A DNA stretch of 64,000 nt, from contig NZ_JAEHFJ010000007.1 in NCBI RefSeq assembly GCF_016406085.1, forward strand, positions 62,001 to 126,000, in the 5' to 3' direction. The notes below the pieces were generated by a model. The model had not been told where the DNA came from. It did no database searches and saw nothing but the letters and a program-made list of their open reading frames with translations. This stretch comes from Aureibaculum flavum. Lineage in GTDB: Bacteria > Bacteroidota > Bacteroidia > Flavobacteriales > Flavobacteriaceae. Position 1 is the first letter of the stretch; each line of letters opens with the position of its first letter. The position numbers were made by a program, and so were the translations under genes. Shown here in pieces: positions 33,974-43,406 of this stretch.

Positions 33974-34570
33974 ATGAAAGAAAGACAAATTTTAGAAAAA
34001 TATATACCTTTTGCTTCGATTGATTTGGTAATTGATTTACTGAATAAATATCCGTGTAAATTAAAAATTGTAAATAATAGAAAGACAAAACATGGCGATT
34101 TTAGAAAGTTAAATACGGGTCAATTTCAAATTACTATTAATAATGATTTGAATCACTATCGTTTCTTATTGACTTTAATACACGAAATAGCTCATTTGGT
34201 AACACATCAAAAGCAGAAACGTGTAAAACCACATGGGATTGAATGGAAAATGAATTTTCAGCATTTAATGTTGCCATATGTGACTCCAGAAATTTACCCA
34301 ACTGAAATATTACCTTATTTAGCACGTTATTTACAGAACCCAAAGGCAAGTACCGATGCGGATGCAAAATTATCTTTGGCGTTAAAAAAATATGATGAAG
34401 AGAATGAATTAAATTATATTTTTGAATTAGCACCAAAGAATAAATTTATTCATAATAATCGTATTTTTGAAATGATTGAAAAGCGAAGAACACGATATGA
34501 GTGTGTTGAGGTTAAAACGAAAAAAAGATATTTATTTCATCAAAATGCCGAAGTAGAGGTTATTAAATAG
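33974..34570 (+). CDS. SprT-like zinc metalloprotein
   Basis: 198 residues. The SprT domain has the zinc motif HEIAHLVTH (~residues 66-74) and the third ligand is probably in KPHGIEWKMNFQHLM. The C-terminal part (YECVEVKTKKRYLFHQNAEVEVI) looks like the zinc-ribbon end of the family without its cysteines. SprT-like proteins in eukaryotes (Spartan) cut DNA-protein crosslinks; the bacterial role is not established. It follows the SDR gene with a four-base gap and precedes manC by 60 bases. Confidence 0.88.
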   Translation: MKERQILEKYIPFASIDLVIDLLNKYPCKLKIVNNRKTKHGDFRKLNTGQFQITINNDLNHYRFLLTLIHEIAHLVTHQKQKRVKPHGIEWKMNFQHLMLPYVTPEIYPTEILPYLARYLQNPKASTDADAKLSLALKKYDEENELNYIFELAPKNKFIHNNRIFEMIEKRRTRYECVEVKTKKRYLFHQNAEVEVIK

Positions 34571-34630
34571 CAAATTTATTATATTCTTTAAAAAAAATAA
34601 ACACTAGAAATAGTAATTAAACATTAAAAA

Positions 34631-35707
34631 ATGCAACAAAACTATTACGCAGTAATTATGGCAGGTGGTGTTGGCTCAAGGTTTTGGCCGGTGAGTACTA
34701 CACAATTCCCAAAACAATTCCATGACATGTTAGGGAAAGGAGATTCTTTATTGCAACGTACCTTTAAGAGACTCTCAACTTTAATTCCGAAAGAAAATAT
34801 TTTAATAGCAACAAATGCAATTTATAAGGAACTTGTTTTAGAACAATTACCCGAATGTACAGAGAAACAATTATTGTTAGAACCTGCAATGCGTAATACA
34901 GCTCCTTGTATTTTATATGCTGCATTAAAAATTCAACAAAAAGATCCGAATGCGGTTATGGTTGTAGCTCCATCTGATCATTGGATTGATAATGAGCAAG
35001 AATTTATAAATAATATTCAAACCGCTTTTAATGCTTGTGAAAAAGAGGATATTTTAATGACCTTGGGCATACAGCCTAATAGTCCTAATACAGGTTATGG
35101 TTATATTAAATTTGAAAATGATGATTCTGAAATAAAAAAAGTTATTAATTTTACAGAGAAACCTGATTTAGAAACGGCTACTAAATTTGTAGAAAGTGGA
35201 GATTATGTTTGGAACGCAGGAATTTTTATTTGGAGTGTAAAGAGTATTGTTAACGCATTTGAGAATTATTTACCAGAAATGAACACCTTGTTTTGTGAAG
35301 GGAATAATGCTTACAATACCAATTTGGAAGATGATTTTATAAGTAATAATTATCAAAAGGCAGAAAATATTTCCATCGATTATGGGATTATGCAAAAGGC
35401 GAAAAATATTTATACCTTGCCAGTTGAATTTGGATGGAATGATTTAGGAACTTGGAGTTCATTACACGAAAAATTAGAAAAGGACGAAGATAATAACGCC
35501 GTTGTAAATGCAAAAACCATTTTTAATGATTCTTCAGGGAATATGGTGAGTACTACAAAATATAAGCATGTTGTTATTCAAGGTTTAGAAGATTTTATTG
35601 TAGTAGAAAAAGAAGACGTATTGTTAATTTGTCCTAAAAAGAATGAACAGGATATTAAACAAATAGTTTCTCAGGTTAAAGAAAAATTTGGCAAAGATTT
35701 AGTTTAA
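34631..35707 (+). CDS. manC: Mannose-1-phosphate guanylyltransferase
   Basis: 358 residues. The nucleotidyltransferase signature is AGGVGSRFWPVS followed by FPKQF; VVAPSDHWI, FTEKPD and WNAGIFIWS are the usual sugar-phosphate and metal positions. It lacks the fused phosphomannose isomerase domain, so it is the monofunctional type. It makes GDP-mannose from GTP and mannose-1-phosphate, a donor for glycans and a precursor of GDP-fucose. This could feed the glycan machinery at the left end of the window, but that link is not shown by sequence. Followed after 22 bases by the DUF389 gene. Confidence 0.93.
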   Translation: MQQNYYAVIMAGGVGSRFWPVSTTQFPKQFHDMLGKGDSLLQRTFKRLSTLIPKENILIATNAIYKELVLEQLPECTEKQLLLEPAMRNTAPCILYAALKIQQKDPNAVMVVAPSDHWIDNEQEFINNIQTAFNACEKEDILMTLGIQPNSPNTGYGYIKFENDDSEIKKVINFTEKPDLETATKFVESGDYVWNAGIFIWSVKSIVNAFENYLPEMNTLFCEGNNAYNTNLEDDFISNNYQKAENISIDYGIMQKAKNIYTLPVEFGWNDLGTWSSLHEKLEKDEDNNAVVNAKTIFNDSSGNMVSTTKYKHVVIQGLEDFIVVEKEDVLLICPKKNEQDIKQIVSQVKEKFGKDLV

Positions 35708-35729
35708 AAAAGAATAAGTTCTATAAACC

Positions 35730-37157
35730 ATGGAAGAAAACAAAAAGGTTGAAGTTGATCTTGATGTGAAAAATAAAGAAACCCAAAAGAAAGTTACGGG
35801 TATCTTAGGTGGTATAAAAGAGTTTTTAATAGATCTTTTAGACATAAAACACGACACGAATAAGGAAGGAACGGTGCAAGCGATCAAGGATAATATTTCC
35901 ATGAAAGGTCATACGGCTTGGATTTTGGTCTTTTCAATTCTTATAGCTTCCATAGGTTTAAATGCGAACTCAACAGCTGTTGTCATTGGAGCCATGTTAA
36001 TATCGCCTTTAATGGGGCCAATTTTAGGAGTTGGCTTGTCCATAGGTATTAATGATATTGATACATTAAGACGCTCCATGGTTAATCTAGGGGTTATGGT
36101 TGGGTTAAGTTTGCTAACTTCTTTCTTGTTTTTCAGTATCCCTTTGTTTCAAGATCCGACTACTGAAATTTTAGCAAGAACAAGACCTGATGTTCGTGAT
36201 GTTTTTATAGCACTTGCAGGTGGTTTGGCACTTATTATAGCGGTTAGTAGACCTTCTGCTCAAACTAATACTGTTGCTGGTGTTGCAATTGCTACAGCTT
36301 TAATGCCACCATTATGTACGGCTGGTTATGGTTTGGCTACTGGGCAGTTTTCCTATTTTCTTGGGGCTATGTTTTTGTTCACTATCAATACCATTTTCAT
36401 AGCATTAGCAACATTTGTAATTGTTAAGTTTTTAAGCTTTCCGATGGTTAAGTATATAAATTCAGCTAAACGGAAGCGAATTAGTCAATTTGCATCAGTA
36501 GTTGCATTTATTATATTGGCTGGAAGTATATATTCATTTTATAATTTGTTTAGAGAAAATGAATTTAAAAAAACAGCACAGTCTTTTATTTATGAACTAA
36601 AAGAAAATGGAGTGTCCATAATTGGAGAAGACGACAAAAATATTGATTACACTAATAAAAGTATAACATTGCCATTATTCAATCCCGTTTCTGATGCTCA
36701 AGTTGGTATTTGGAAAAACAGGATGGGGGAGTTAGGTTTGGGGGATGTTGAGTTGAAAATTCAGCAGCAGGATGATACAGAAATGTTAGCACAAGTGAAA
36801 AATTTACAGGATCTGTATTCTCAAAATCAAAAAATAATTACTTCTCGTGATGAAAATATCAAAGAAAAAGAGGATAGAATTAGATTGTTAGAAAATGAAC
36901 TTAATAAATTTTATAAAGATCAAATCCCTTTTAAATCGGTCAGTGAAGAAGCGAAAATAAATTATGATGGTATTGAGAAGATGAGCTATGCTAAAAAAGT
37001 GGTAACTGATTTTTCTAAAATCGATTCAATAGCTTTTTTTAGTATAAAATGGAAAGATAAAATGCCAAAAAAGGAGTTGAATATGCAAGAGGAAAAACTC
37101 AAATTATGGTTAAAAACCAGACTAGCATTAGATACTTTGAAAATTGTTAGAGAGTAG
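35730..37157 (+). CDS. DUF389 family membrane protein (TIGR00341-like)
   Basis: 475 residues. The middle holds about six membrane helices with the conserved NSTAVVIGAMLISPLMGPILG, ALAGGLALIIAVSRPSAQTNTVAGVAIATALMPPLCT and FLFTINTIFIALATFVIVKF; the ALMPPL motif is diagnostic of DUF389. The C-terminal ~200 residues are cytoplasmic or periplasmic, with a coiled coil (SRDENIKEKEDRIRLLENELNKF). The molecular role of DUF389 is not known to me. It may be co-transcribed with manC. Confidence 0.9.
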   Translation: MEENKKVEVDLDVKNKETQKKVTGILGGIKEFLIDLLDIKHDTNKEGTVQAIKDNISMKGHTAWILVFSILIASIGLNANSTAVVIGAMLISPLMGPILGVGLSIGINDIDTLRRSMVNLGVMVGLSLLTSFLFFSIPLFQDPTTEILARTRPDVRDVFIALAGGLALIIAVSRPSAQTNTVAGVAIATALMPPLCTAGYGLATGQFSYFLGAMFLFTINTIFIALATFVIVKFLSFPMVKYINSAKRKRISQFASVVAFIILAGSIYSFYNLFRENEFKKTAQSFIYELKENGVSIIGEDDKNIDYTNKSITLPLFNPVSDAQVGIWKNRMGELGLGDVELKIQQQDDTEMLAQVKNLQDLYSQNQKIITSRDENIKEKEDRIRLLENELNKFYKDQIPFKSVSEEAKINYDGIEKMSYAKKVVTDFSKIDSIAFFSIKWKDKMPKKELNMQEEKLKLWLKTRLALDTLKIVRE

Positions 37158-37206
37158 AATAGCGTAATTATTTTTTTAAATCTTTAGCTTTATGAGCATC
37201 ATCTTA

Positions 37207-37983
37207 TTAAGAGCCGCTATTGTCTTGTCTTAATTGTGCTTCTCTTACTTTTTTAAATAAGTTAGAAGAATAAACAAAATCAACCAATGATTCATTATCT
37301 GTTTTAAAAACTTCGTCATTGGTACCTTCCCATTCTTTAACACCATGCTTCAATAATATAATTTTTTCACCAATTTCCATCACAGAATTCATGTCATGGC
37401 TATTAATTATGGTGGTTATATTATATTCTTTCGTAATTTCTTGAATTAAATTGTCAATTACTGTAGAGGTTTTTGGGTCTAAACCTGAATTAGGTTCATC
37501 ACAAAATAGATATTTAGGATTCATCACAATCGCTCTGGCAATTGCTACCCGTTTTTGCATTCCACCAGAAAGTTCTGCAGGAAATTTTTTATTTGCATTT
37601 TGTAAATTTACACGGTCTAAAACAAAATTTACACGCTCAAGTTTTTCTTCATATGGCTGATTTGTAAACATTTTTAAAGGAAACATTACATTTTCTTCAA
37701 CAGTAGAACTGTCAAATAATGCACTTCCTTGAAAGACCATACCAATATCCTTTTTTAAATCACGCTTCTCATTATTGCTCATTTCATTATAGATCTGACC
37801 ATCATAAATAATATCGCCTTTTTCAGGTTGTATTAAACCTAACAAACATTTTAAGAATACCGTTTTCCCAGATCCACTGGTACCAATAACCAAGCTGGTT
37901 TTTCCATTTTCAAAAGTAGCATCAATGCCCTTCAATACTTGAACGCCATCAAACTCTTTATTTAAATTCCTTACTTCAATCAT
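37207..37983 (-). CDS. MlaF-like ABC transporter ATP-binding protein
   Basis: 258 residues from the ATG at 37983. An upstream ATG at 38043 would overlap the permease gene by 64 bases and is rejected; the chosen start overlaps by four bases (ATGA), typical of coupling. Walker A is GTSGSGKTV (~36-44), the Q-loop is MVFQGSALF, the signature LSGGMQKRVAIARA and Walker B LFCDEPNSGLDP. These fit the MlaF type, which drives phospholipid or lipid transport with the MlaE permease. The MCE substrate-binding protein is not next to it in this window. Confidence 0.92.
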   Translation of the reverse strand: MIEVRNLNKEFDGVQVLKGIDATFENGKTSLVIGTSGSGKTVFLKCLLGLIQPEKGDIIYDGQIYNEMSNNEKRDLKKDIGMVFQGSALFDSSTVEENVMFPLKMFTNQPYEEKLERVNFVLDRVNLQNANKKFPAELSGGMQKRVAIARAIVMNPKYLFCDEPNSGLDPKTSTVIDNLIQEITKEYNITTIINSHDMNSVMEIGEKIILLKHGVKEWEGTNDEVFKTDNESLVDFVYSSNLFKKVREAQLRQDNSGS

Positions 37984-38726
37984 TTTCCTAAAAGCATTTG
38001 GGTTAAAAAGTAATTCAATACAATTATTACAATGCTCGTCCATACCACAGCACGTGTACTCGCTTTACCCACTTCAATAGCTCCTCCTTTGACATAAAAG
38101 CCTTGGTATGCAGGTATTGTTGCAATAACAAAAGCAAATACGGAGGTTTTAATCATAGAATAAACCAAATGAAAAGGTTCAAATTCACTTCTAATTCCCA
38201 TTATATAATCTGCAGAGCTAACTAAGCCTGTTAAGTTTCCAGCAACCCATCCACCAAAAATACCAAGCCAAATACTAATAATAATAACGAATGGATAAAA
38301 GAAGACGTTGGCAATAATTTTAGGGAGCACTAAATAGTTTAAAGAATTGATACCCATTACTTCAAGAGCATCAATCTGTTCTGTAACTCGCATCGTACCA
38401 ATACTAGAAGTAATGTACGAGCCTACTTTTCCTGCTAAAATAATTGAAATTAAGGTTGGTGAAAATTCTAATATTAACGATTCTCTAGATGCATATCCAA
38501 TTAAATATTTAGGTGTAATGGGATTGTCCAAATTTAAAGCGGTTTGAATAACCACAACACCACCAACGAAAAAGGATATAAAAGCAACTATTCCTATAGA
38601 GTTAATACCCAAATCTTCAATTTCTTTAAAAATAGATTCTCTAAAAATAGATCCTTTTTGAGGTCTTTTAAAAACCTCTTTAAGCATAATAAAATACTTA
38701 CCAATATATTTAAAATAGTTGATCAA
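37980..38726 (-). CDS. MlaE-family ABC transporter permease
   Basis: 248 residues with five to six membrane helices. VAFISFFVGGVVVIQTALNL, then AGKVGSYITSSIGTMRVTEQIDALEVMGIN, is the MlaE/Ycf38 signature with the E-x-E-G region coupling to the ATPase. It forms the membrane channel of a lipid transporter with the following MlaF-type gene, with which it overlaps by four bases. The family keeps outer-membrane lipid asymmetry in proteobacteria; the partner MCE protein must be encoded elsewhere. Confidence 0.92.
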   Translation of the reverse strand: MINYFKYIGKYFIMLKEVFKRPQKGSIFRESIFKEIEDLGINSIGIVAFISFFVGGVVVIQTALNLDNPITPKYLIGYASRESLILEFSPTLISIILAGKVGSYITSSIGTMRVTEQIDALEVMGINSLNYLVLPKIIANVFFYPFVIIISIWLGIFGGWVAGNLTGLVSSADYIMGIRSEFEPFHLVYSMIKTSVFAFVIATIPAYQGFYVKGGAIEVGKASTRAVVWTSIVIIVLNYFLTQMLLGK

Positions 38727-38780
38727 ATTATAGGTTTCTGTTATTGGAAATGAATTAACATTAATTTAATTTTCAAATAT

Positions 38781-38788
38781 CAAAAATA
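38781..38788 (-). promoter_or_regulatory. -7 box (TATTTTTG) for the MlaE/MlaF pair
   Basis: Minus-strand TATTTTTG fits TAnnTTTG, 54 bases before the MlaE start. Confidence 0.4.
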
Positions 38789-38812
38789 TAATATTAAATG
38801 TAAAAAAAGCCC

Positions 38813-38820
38813 TAATTTTG
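38813..38820 (+). promoter_or_regulatory. -7 box (TAATTTTG) for pafA
   Basis: TAATTTTG fits TAnnTTTG, 22 bases before the ATG at 38843. Confidence 0.45.
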
Positions 38821-38842
38821 ATTTTAATATAAAATATCATCG

Positions 38843-40516
38843 ATGAAAAATTTATTATCTTTTGTTCTAACCTTAGTTTTATTCATTTCTAGTTTCGCTC
38901 AAAATTCTGTTGTAAAAGAACCAACGTTCAGTCTTACTGCAATCGAAATGCAACGCCCTAAATTAGTTGTTGGTATTGTAGTTGATCAAATGCGTTATGA
39001 CTATTTAACACGATTTTACAATAGATATGGAAATGATGGTTTTAAAAGAATAATTGATGGTGGGTTTAGTTGTGAAAATGGGCATTATAATTACATCCCG
39101 ACCTATACAGCTGTTGGGCATACCTCTATATATACAGGTACTACACCAAGTTATCACGGTATAATTGGTAACAATTGGTATGATAAGTTCGCTAAAAAGT
39201 CTATTTATTGTGTAGATGATGGTGATTATAAGAGCGTTGGAGCAGATGATGGAGGTAGAAAGTCGCCACGTAGAATGTTAGTTACCACAATAGGTGATGA
39301 GCTTAAAATGGCACAAAATAAGAGAGGTAAAGTCATAGGGTTAAGTATAAAAGATAGATCAGCTATTTTACCTGCTGGGCATGCCGCGGATGGTTCTTAT
39401 TGGTTTCAAGGAGAAAAAGAAGGTAAGTTTATTACCAGTTCATATTATATGGATAAATTACCGAAATGGGTTCAAGAATTTAATAAGAACGGTAATGCCA
39501 AGAAATATTTGAATTCTACTTGGAATACGCTTTATGATATAAATACATACACTGAAAGTATAGCAGATGATAATAAGTTTGAAGGTTTGTTTAAAGGGAA
39601 AAAAACACCAACATTTCCATATGATTTAAAAAAATTGAAGAGGAATAATGGCAATTACGATCTTTTAAAGGCTGTACCTTATGGTAATACTATTGTAAAA
39701 GATTTTGCAGAGGCAGCTATAGTTGGTGAGAACTTAGGTCAAACACAAAATGTAACTGATTTTTTAGCGGTTAGTTTTTCTAGTACTGATTATGTAGGCC
39801 ATAAATTTGGGGTTGATTCCAAAGAAATTGAAGATACGTATTTAAGATTGGATAAAGAGTTGGCTTCATTTTTTAAGTTTTTAGACGAAAAGGTGGGTAA
39901 AGGTAATTACACCTTATTTTTAACTGCAGATCATGCTGCTGTACAGGTTCCTTCTTACTTAAAGACGTTAAAAATACCTTCAGGTTATTTTGATAATAAA
40001 AATTTTAAAAAGAAAGCAAATGCCTTTCTTTTAGAGAAGTATAAATCTGATGATTTGATTGAAGACATCTCTAATTTTCAAATCTTTTTAAACAAAAGTA
40101 AAATTAAAGAGTTGAAATTAGAGGCGAATGAAGTTGCTCAAAGCTTAGCAGATGAAGTTATTAATTATAAAGGTATTTCTAGAGCAGTAACCGCTCGTAC
40201 CATGCAAACCACCAATTTTACCGAGGGTATAATGCACTTTTTACAAAATGGTTACAATCAAAAATTTTCTGGTGATGTATTGTTAGTGCCAAACCCAGCT
40301 ACAATAAGCTATTCAAAAACAGGTTCTACGCATGGTTCAGGTTATAATTATGATACGCATGTGCCTATAATTTTTTATGGTAAAGGTATTAAGCAAGGCT
40401 CAAGTAAAAGTCTTGTAAATATTACAGATATCGCTCCAACAATGTCAAGTTTGTTGGAAATTACATTTCCTAATGCCACTTCAGGTAAAGTAATACAAGA
40501 GGTTTTAGAGGATTAG
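38843..40516 (+). CDS. pafA: PafA-type alkaline phosphatase
   Basis: 557 residues with a signal peptide (LLSFVLTLVLFISSFAQ). The alkaline phosphatase superfamily fold has the nucleophile Thr in PTYTAVGHTSIYTG, metal sites VVDQMRYDYL, STDYVGHKFG and TADHAA, and the late GSTHGSGYNYDTHVPIIFYG. A threonine nucleophile and length around 550 match PafA of Elizabethkingia/Flavobacterium, a monoesterase that releases phosphate in the periplasm. The terminal ALEITFPNA-like part closes the fold. No phosphate-regulation box is obvious. Confidence 0.92.
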   Translation: MKNLLSFVLTLVLFISSFAQNSVVKEPTFSLTAIEMQRPKLVVGIVVDQMRYDYLTRFYNRYGNDGFKRIIDGGFSCENGHYNYIPTYTAVGHTSIYTGTTPSYHGIIGNNWYDKFAKKSIYCVDDGDYKSVGADDGGRKSPRRMLVTTIGDELKMAQNKRGKVIGLSIKDRSAILPAGHAADGSYWFQGEKEGKFITSSYYMDKLPKWVQEFNKNGNAKKYLNSTWNTLYDINTYTESIADDNKFEGLFKGKKTPTFPYDLKKLKRNNGNYDLLKAVPYGNTIVKDFAEAAIVGENLGQTQNVTDFLAVSFSSTDYVGHKFGVDSKEIEDTYLRLDKELASFFKFLDEKVGKGNYTLFLTADHAAVQVPSYLKTLKIPSGYFDNKNFKKKANAFLLEKYKSDDLIEDISNFQIFLNKSKIKELKLEANEVAQSLADEVINYKGISRAVTARTMQTTNFTEGIMHFLQNGYNQKFSGDVLLVPNPATISYSKTGSTHGSGYNYDTHVPIIFYGKGIKQGSSKSLVNITDIAPTMSSLLEITFPNATSGKVIQEVLED

Positions 40517-40571
40517 ATTTATTGTTTAAGAACGATATGAAAATATTTTAATAGAATAGGAGTTTGACTGT

Positions 40572-41171
40572 TTAGGTGTGGATTTCTTTTTTAAATTCTT
40601 GAATTTTTCTATAGTCATGAACGTTTAATATGCCTATAAGTTCTATCCAGCTAATAATTTCATGTTTATAATAATGAACAAAAATATCTTTAAAGTAAGT
40701 TAGCTTGTAATTTTCAGTTTGTAGAAAGTTATATTCTAGCTTTTTACCATTTTTTAGAGTTAAAATGAGAACATTATCCATTCCATTTGATTTTGAAGGT
40801 GAGAATTCAAGCGTCAAATTTGTATGTATGCCTCTTACATCATACGTTGTAGGAAATGCTAATTTTTCTATTTCAGAAAGTTTGTAGGTGCAGCTTCCCA
40901 ATTGAACACGATCCTCCCAAAATACTATTTTACCAAAATGTTCTCCGATGTCTCTTTCGTAACGAAAAAAGTTGCTTGTAATTAGAATAAATACATAAAA
41001 TAATAAAAGCATTCCAATAACTCTATCCCAACCATCAAAATCAAATCCAAATTGTTTGACTAAATACTCTAATAGAAAAACTAGGATAGTCAAGGAAATA
41101 GCAATACTATTTTCTGGAGAAATATAAATTCCCTTTCTTCTTTTATAAATTTCAAGGCTTCTTGGCCTCAT
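40572..41171 (-). CDS. Two-helix membrane protein with PH-like cytoplasmic part, function unknown
   Basis: 199 residues. Two membrane helices (~24-42, IAISLTILVFLLEYLV, and ~53-65, VIGMLLLFYVFILI) near the N-terminus. The remainder is beta-rich (GKIVFWEDRVQLGSCTYKLSEIEKLAF) and resembles the PH-like bacterial membrane-protein type in its pattern. I do not know its function. The stop is 32 bases after the start region of the neighbouring KAS III gene in the same direction, so it may be co-transcribed behind that gene's operon. Confidence 0.6.
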   Translation of the reverse strand: MRPRSLEIYKRRKGIYISPENSIAISLTILVFLLEYLVKQFGFDFDGWDRVIGMLLLFYVFILITSNFFRYERDIGEHFGKIVFWEDRVQLGSCTYKLSEIEKLAFPTTYDVRGIHTNLTLEFSPSKSNGMDNVLILTLKNGKKLEYNFLQTENYKLTYFKDIFVHYYKHEIISWIELIGILNVHDYRKIQEFKKEIHT

Positions 41172-41203
41172 TGAGGAGTGTCTAAATGATAATAACTTTA
41201 GGC

Positions 41204-42265
41204 TTAATGTTTATAAACTACTGCGTTAATGTTCATGCCAGCACCTACGGATGCTAAAATAATTACATCTCCTTCATTTAGGTTATGATTTTCTATTTTT
41301 CCTTTTAATACTAAATCGAGTAGAGTAGGGATAGTAGCCACAGAGCTATTACCTAATTTATGAATGTTCATAGGCATAACATTTTCTGGAACTTGAGATT
41401 TATATAACCTAAAAAAACGTTTGATGATGGCCTCGTCCATCTTTTCATTGGCTTGATGTATAAATATTTTTTTAACCTCTTCAATAGGGGTTCCACTTTT
41501 GTCTAAAGCCTTTTTCATGGCTAAAGGCACATTATTTAAGGAGTATTCATAAATTTTTCGTCCCAACATTTTTATATACCGAACACCCTCATTGGTGTTG
41601 GGTTTATTTGACTCGCCGAAATACAAATAATTAGATTCTTCAATAGTATCAGATAGTGCAGCATAACTTAATATTCCGTTTTCACTATTTTCTTTGGCTT
41701 CCATAATGCAAGCACCTGCACCATCAGCAAAAATCATTGAATCTCTATCGTGATTGTCAACTACCCTTGATAAGGTTTCAGAACCAATAACCAAACATTT
41801 TTGTGCTTCACCAGATTTTATATAAATATGAGCTTGTATAACACCCTGTAGCCATCCTGGGCAACCGAATATAATGTCATAAGCTACACAATTGGAGTTT
41901 TTTATTTTTAAATTATGCTTTACTCTTGCGGCTAAACTTGGTAAAATGTCAGTTTGAATACTTCCTTTTTTAACGTCTCCAAAATTTTGAGCAACGATGA
42001 TGTAGTCCAATTCTTCAGGATCAATACCAGAGTCATCAATAGCTCGTTGAGCAGCAATGGTAGCAATGTCTGAAGAGTTTATATTATCTTTTACATAACG
42101 TCTTTCTCCGATGCCTGTAATAGATTTAAATTTTTCTATGATTACTTCATTTGATGTAGTAAAAAGTTCTTTATTGTCATCATAAAATTGATGCTCACTA
42201 AAATCACTATTTTTAATAGTTATTGAGGGGATGAAACTGCCGTTTCCAGTGATAACTGACTTCAT
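41204..42265 (-). CDS. Beta-ketoacyl-ACP synthase III-like enzyme
   Basis: 353 residues, thiolase fold. The catalytic Cys135 is in FGCPGWLQGV, the catalytic His in IHQANEKM and the Asn in GNSSVATIPTLLD. The residues around them fit KAS III, which condense acyl-CoA with malonyl-ACP. The rather long N-terminus and FGCPGWLQ (instead of AACAGF) mark it as a variant of FabH seen in Bacteroidota; it may be the initiator for branched-chain fatty acids or belong to a specialised acyl pathway. The adjacent genes do not settle which. Confidence 0.85.
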   Translation of the reverse strand: MKSVITGNGSFIPSITIKNSDFSEHQFYDDNKELFTTSNEVIIEKFKSITGIGERRYVKDNINSSDIATIAAQRAIDDSGIDPEELDYIIVAQNFGDVKKGSIQTDILPSLAARVKHNLKIKNSNCVAYDIIFGCPGWLQGVIQAHIYIKSGEAQKCLVIGSETLSRVVDNHDRDSMIFADGAGACIMEAKENSENGILSYAALSDTIEESNYLYFGESNKPNTNEGVRYIKMLGRKIYEYSLNNVPLAMKKALDKSGTPIEEVKKIFIHQANEKMDEAIIKRFFRLYKSQVPENVMPMNIHKLGNSSVATIPTLLDLVLKGKIENHNLNEGDVIILASVGAGMNINAVVYKH

Positions 42266-42350
42266 ATAAAAAAGGTCTAGGGTGCTGAATTACAACCAAC
42301 GGCTAAATTAATTATTTTAAGCTTAGTAATTAAATTTTAAAAAGAATATT

Positions 42351-42740
42351 TTAAGAATTACTACTCATTTTTATTTCCATAACTGTAGCAATAGACAAGG
42401 CTCTTGTCTTTGCCATTTCTGATTTTTCACCTTTAAAGTTGTCGTCAATAGACGAAGTGAAATGTAATAACCACCTTTTAAAGTGTTCATGCTTAAAAGG
42501 CTTACGTTCATTGAGAATTAAATGAGGTTGCATGGCATTTCTTTGGTAATCAGTGGCACTAAATAAAATTCCATTCCAAAAATCAGTTACAATATTCAGG
42601 TGTTCTTCTAAATGATTTTCATTAATAACATCTTCAAAGAAATGCTTAACAATATCATCTGATAACAATTTCTTGTATAGCTCAGTAATTATAAAATGGA
42701 TGTCTTCTCTAGTTTTAATATCTTGCATAAGATGGAGCAC
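42351..42740 (-). CDS. Group III truncated haemoglobin
   Basis: 129 residues, all-helical. The proximal histidine is in FKHEHFKRWLLHF, and DFWNGILFSATDYQRNAMQPH is the usual E-to-F region of the trHb3 group. No signal peptide. These haem proteins bind oxygen or nitric oxide in the cytoplasm; the physiological task is uncertain. It sits in a minus-strand run between cdd and the KAS III gene with short gaps (30 and 85 bases). Confidence 0.85.
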   Translation of the reverse strand: MLHLMQDIKTREDIHFIITELYKKLLSDDIVKHFFEDVINENHLEEHLNIVTDFWNGILFSATDYQRNAMQPHLILNERKPFKHEHFKRWLLHFTSSIDDNFKGEKSEMAKTRALSIATVMEIKMSSNS

Positions 42741-42770
42741 TTAATCGTTTATCTAATAAAAGAAAATTAA

Positions 42771-43253
42771 TTATAAAAAGCTACTGTCAAAACCAAAAGG
42801 TAATAAATCTTTTAAGGCATTTACTTTAACAACTTTTCCTTCTTCTCCCATAAAATAAATTTCTATGGCTTGCTTTTGTTTGTGCTCGTATTCTGCAATA
42901 CTTTGTCTGCAAGCACCACAAGGGCCAACAGGGTTGGTTACTTTATGTTTCGAAGAACTTGCTGAAATGGCAATAGCTAAAATTGTGCATTCCGGGTAAT
43001 TGGCACCTGCATTATAAATAGCAACACGTTCTGCACATAAGCCAGAAGGGAAAGCAGCATTTTCTTGATTGTTACCTAGTACTATTTCATTATTGTCAAG
43101 TAAGATAGCGGCACCAACATTAAAATTGGAATATGGGGCATAGGCTTTCTCACGAGCTTTTATCGCCTCGTTCATTAAACTACGAGCATTCGTGTCGAGT
43201 TCATCAATATTTTCGAATAATAGATATTCAATTTTACTTTGTATTTTTTGCAT
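42771..43253 (-). CDS. cdd: Cytidine deaminase
   Basis: 160 residues. The zinc-binding and catalytic motifs are AFPSGLCAERVAIYNAG (Cys and the proton-shuttling Glu) and GPCGACRQSIAEY. NFNVGAAILL is the substrate strand. The enzyme deaminates cytidine and deoxycytidine to uridine and deoxyuridine in pyrimidine salvage. Length and motif order are those of the tetrameric type. It is the next gene after the T9SS block on the minus strand and separated from it by a terminator. Confidence 0.95.
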   Translation of the reverse strand: MQKIQSKIEYLLFENIDELDTNARSLMNEAIKAREKAYAPYSNFNVGAAILLDNNEIVLGNNQENAAFPSGLCAERVAIYNAGANYPECTILAIAISASSSKHKVTNPVGPCGACRQSIAEYEHKQKQAIEIYFMGEEGKVVKVNALKDLLPFGFDSSFL

Positions 43254-43343
43254 AAAAAGCTACACTTTGGGGATGATACTATTTCTTACTTAAAATTACC
43301 TCTTTAAATTTCATTATTGGTACTTTTAAATAAGAATTGAAAT

Positions 43344-43381
43344 AAAAAAATCATTTTAGCTAAAATACTAAAATGATTTTT
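43344..43381 (-). terminator. Terminator of the porV transcript
   Basis: AAAAATCATTTTAG, loop, CTAAAATGATTTTT. Located 26 bases after the porV stop; the hairpin with flanking A/T-runs can function on either strand. Confidence 0.8.
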
Positions 43382-43406
43382 GAAATTATATTATTTAATA
43401 TGAATC

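Noticed and set aside
37983-38043. Longer MlaF start at 38043
   Set aside because: The extra 20 residues (MDEHCNNC...) do not fit the ABC fold and would overlap the permease gene by 64 bases; the ATG at 37983 gives the standard four-base overlap.
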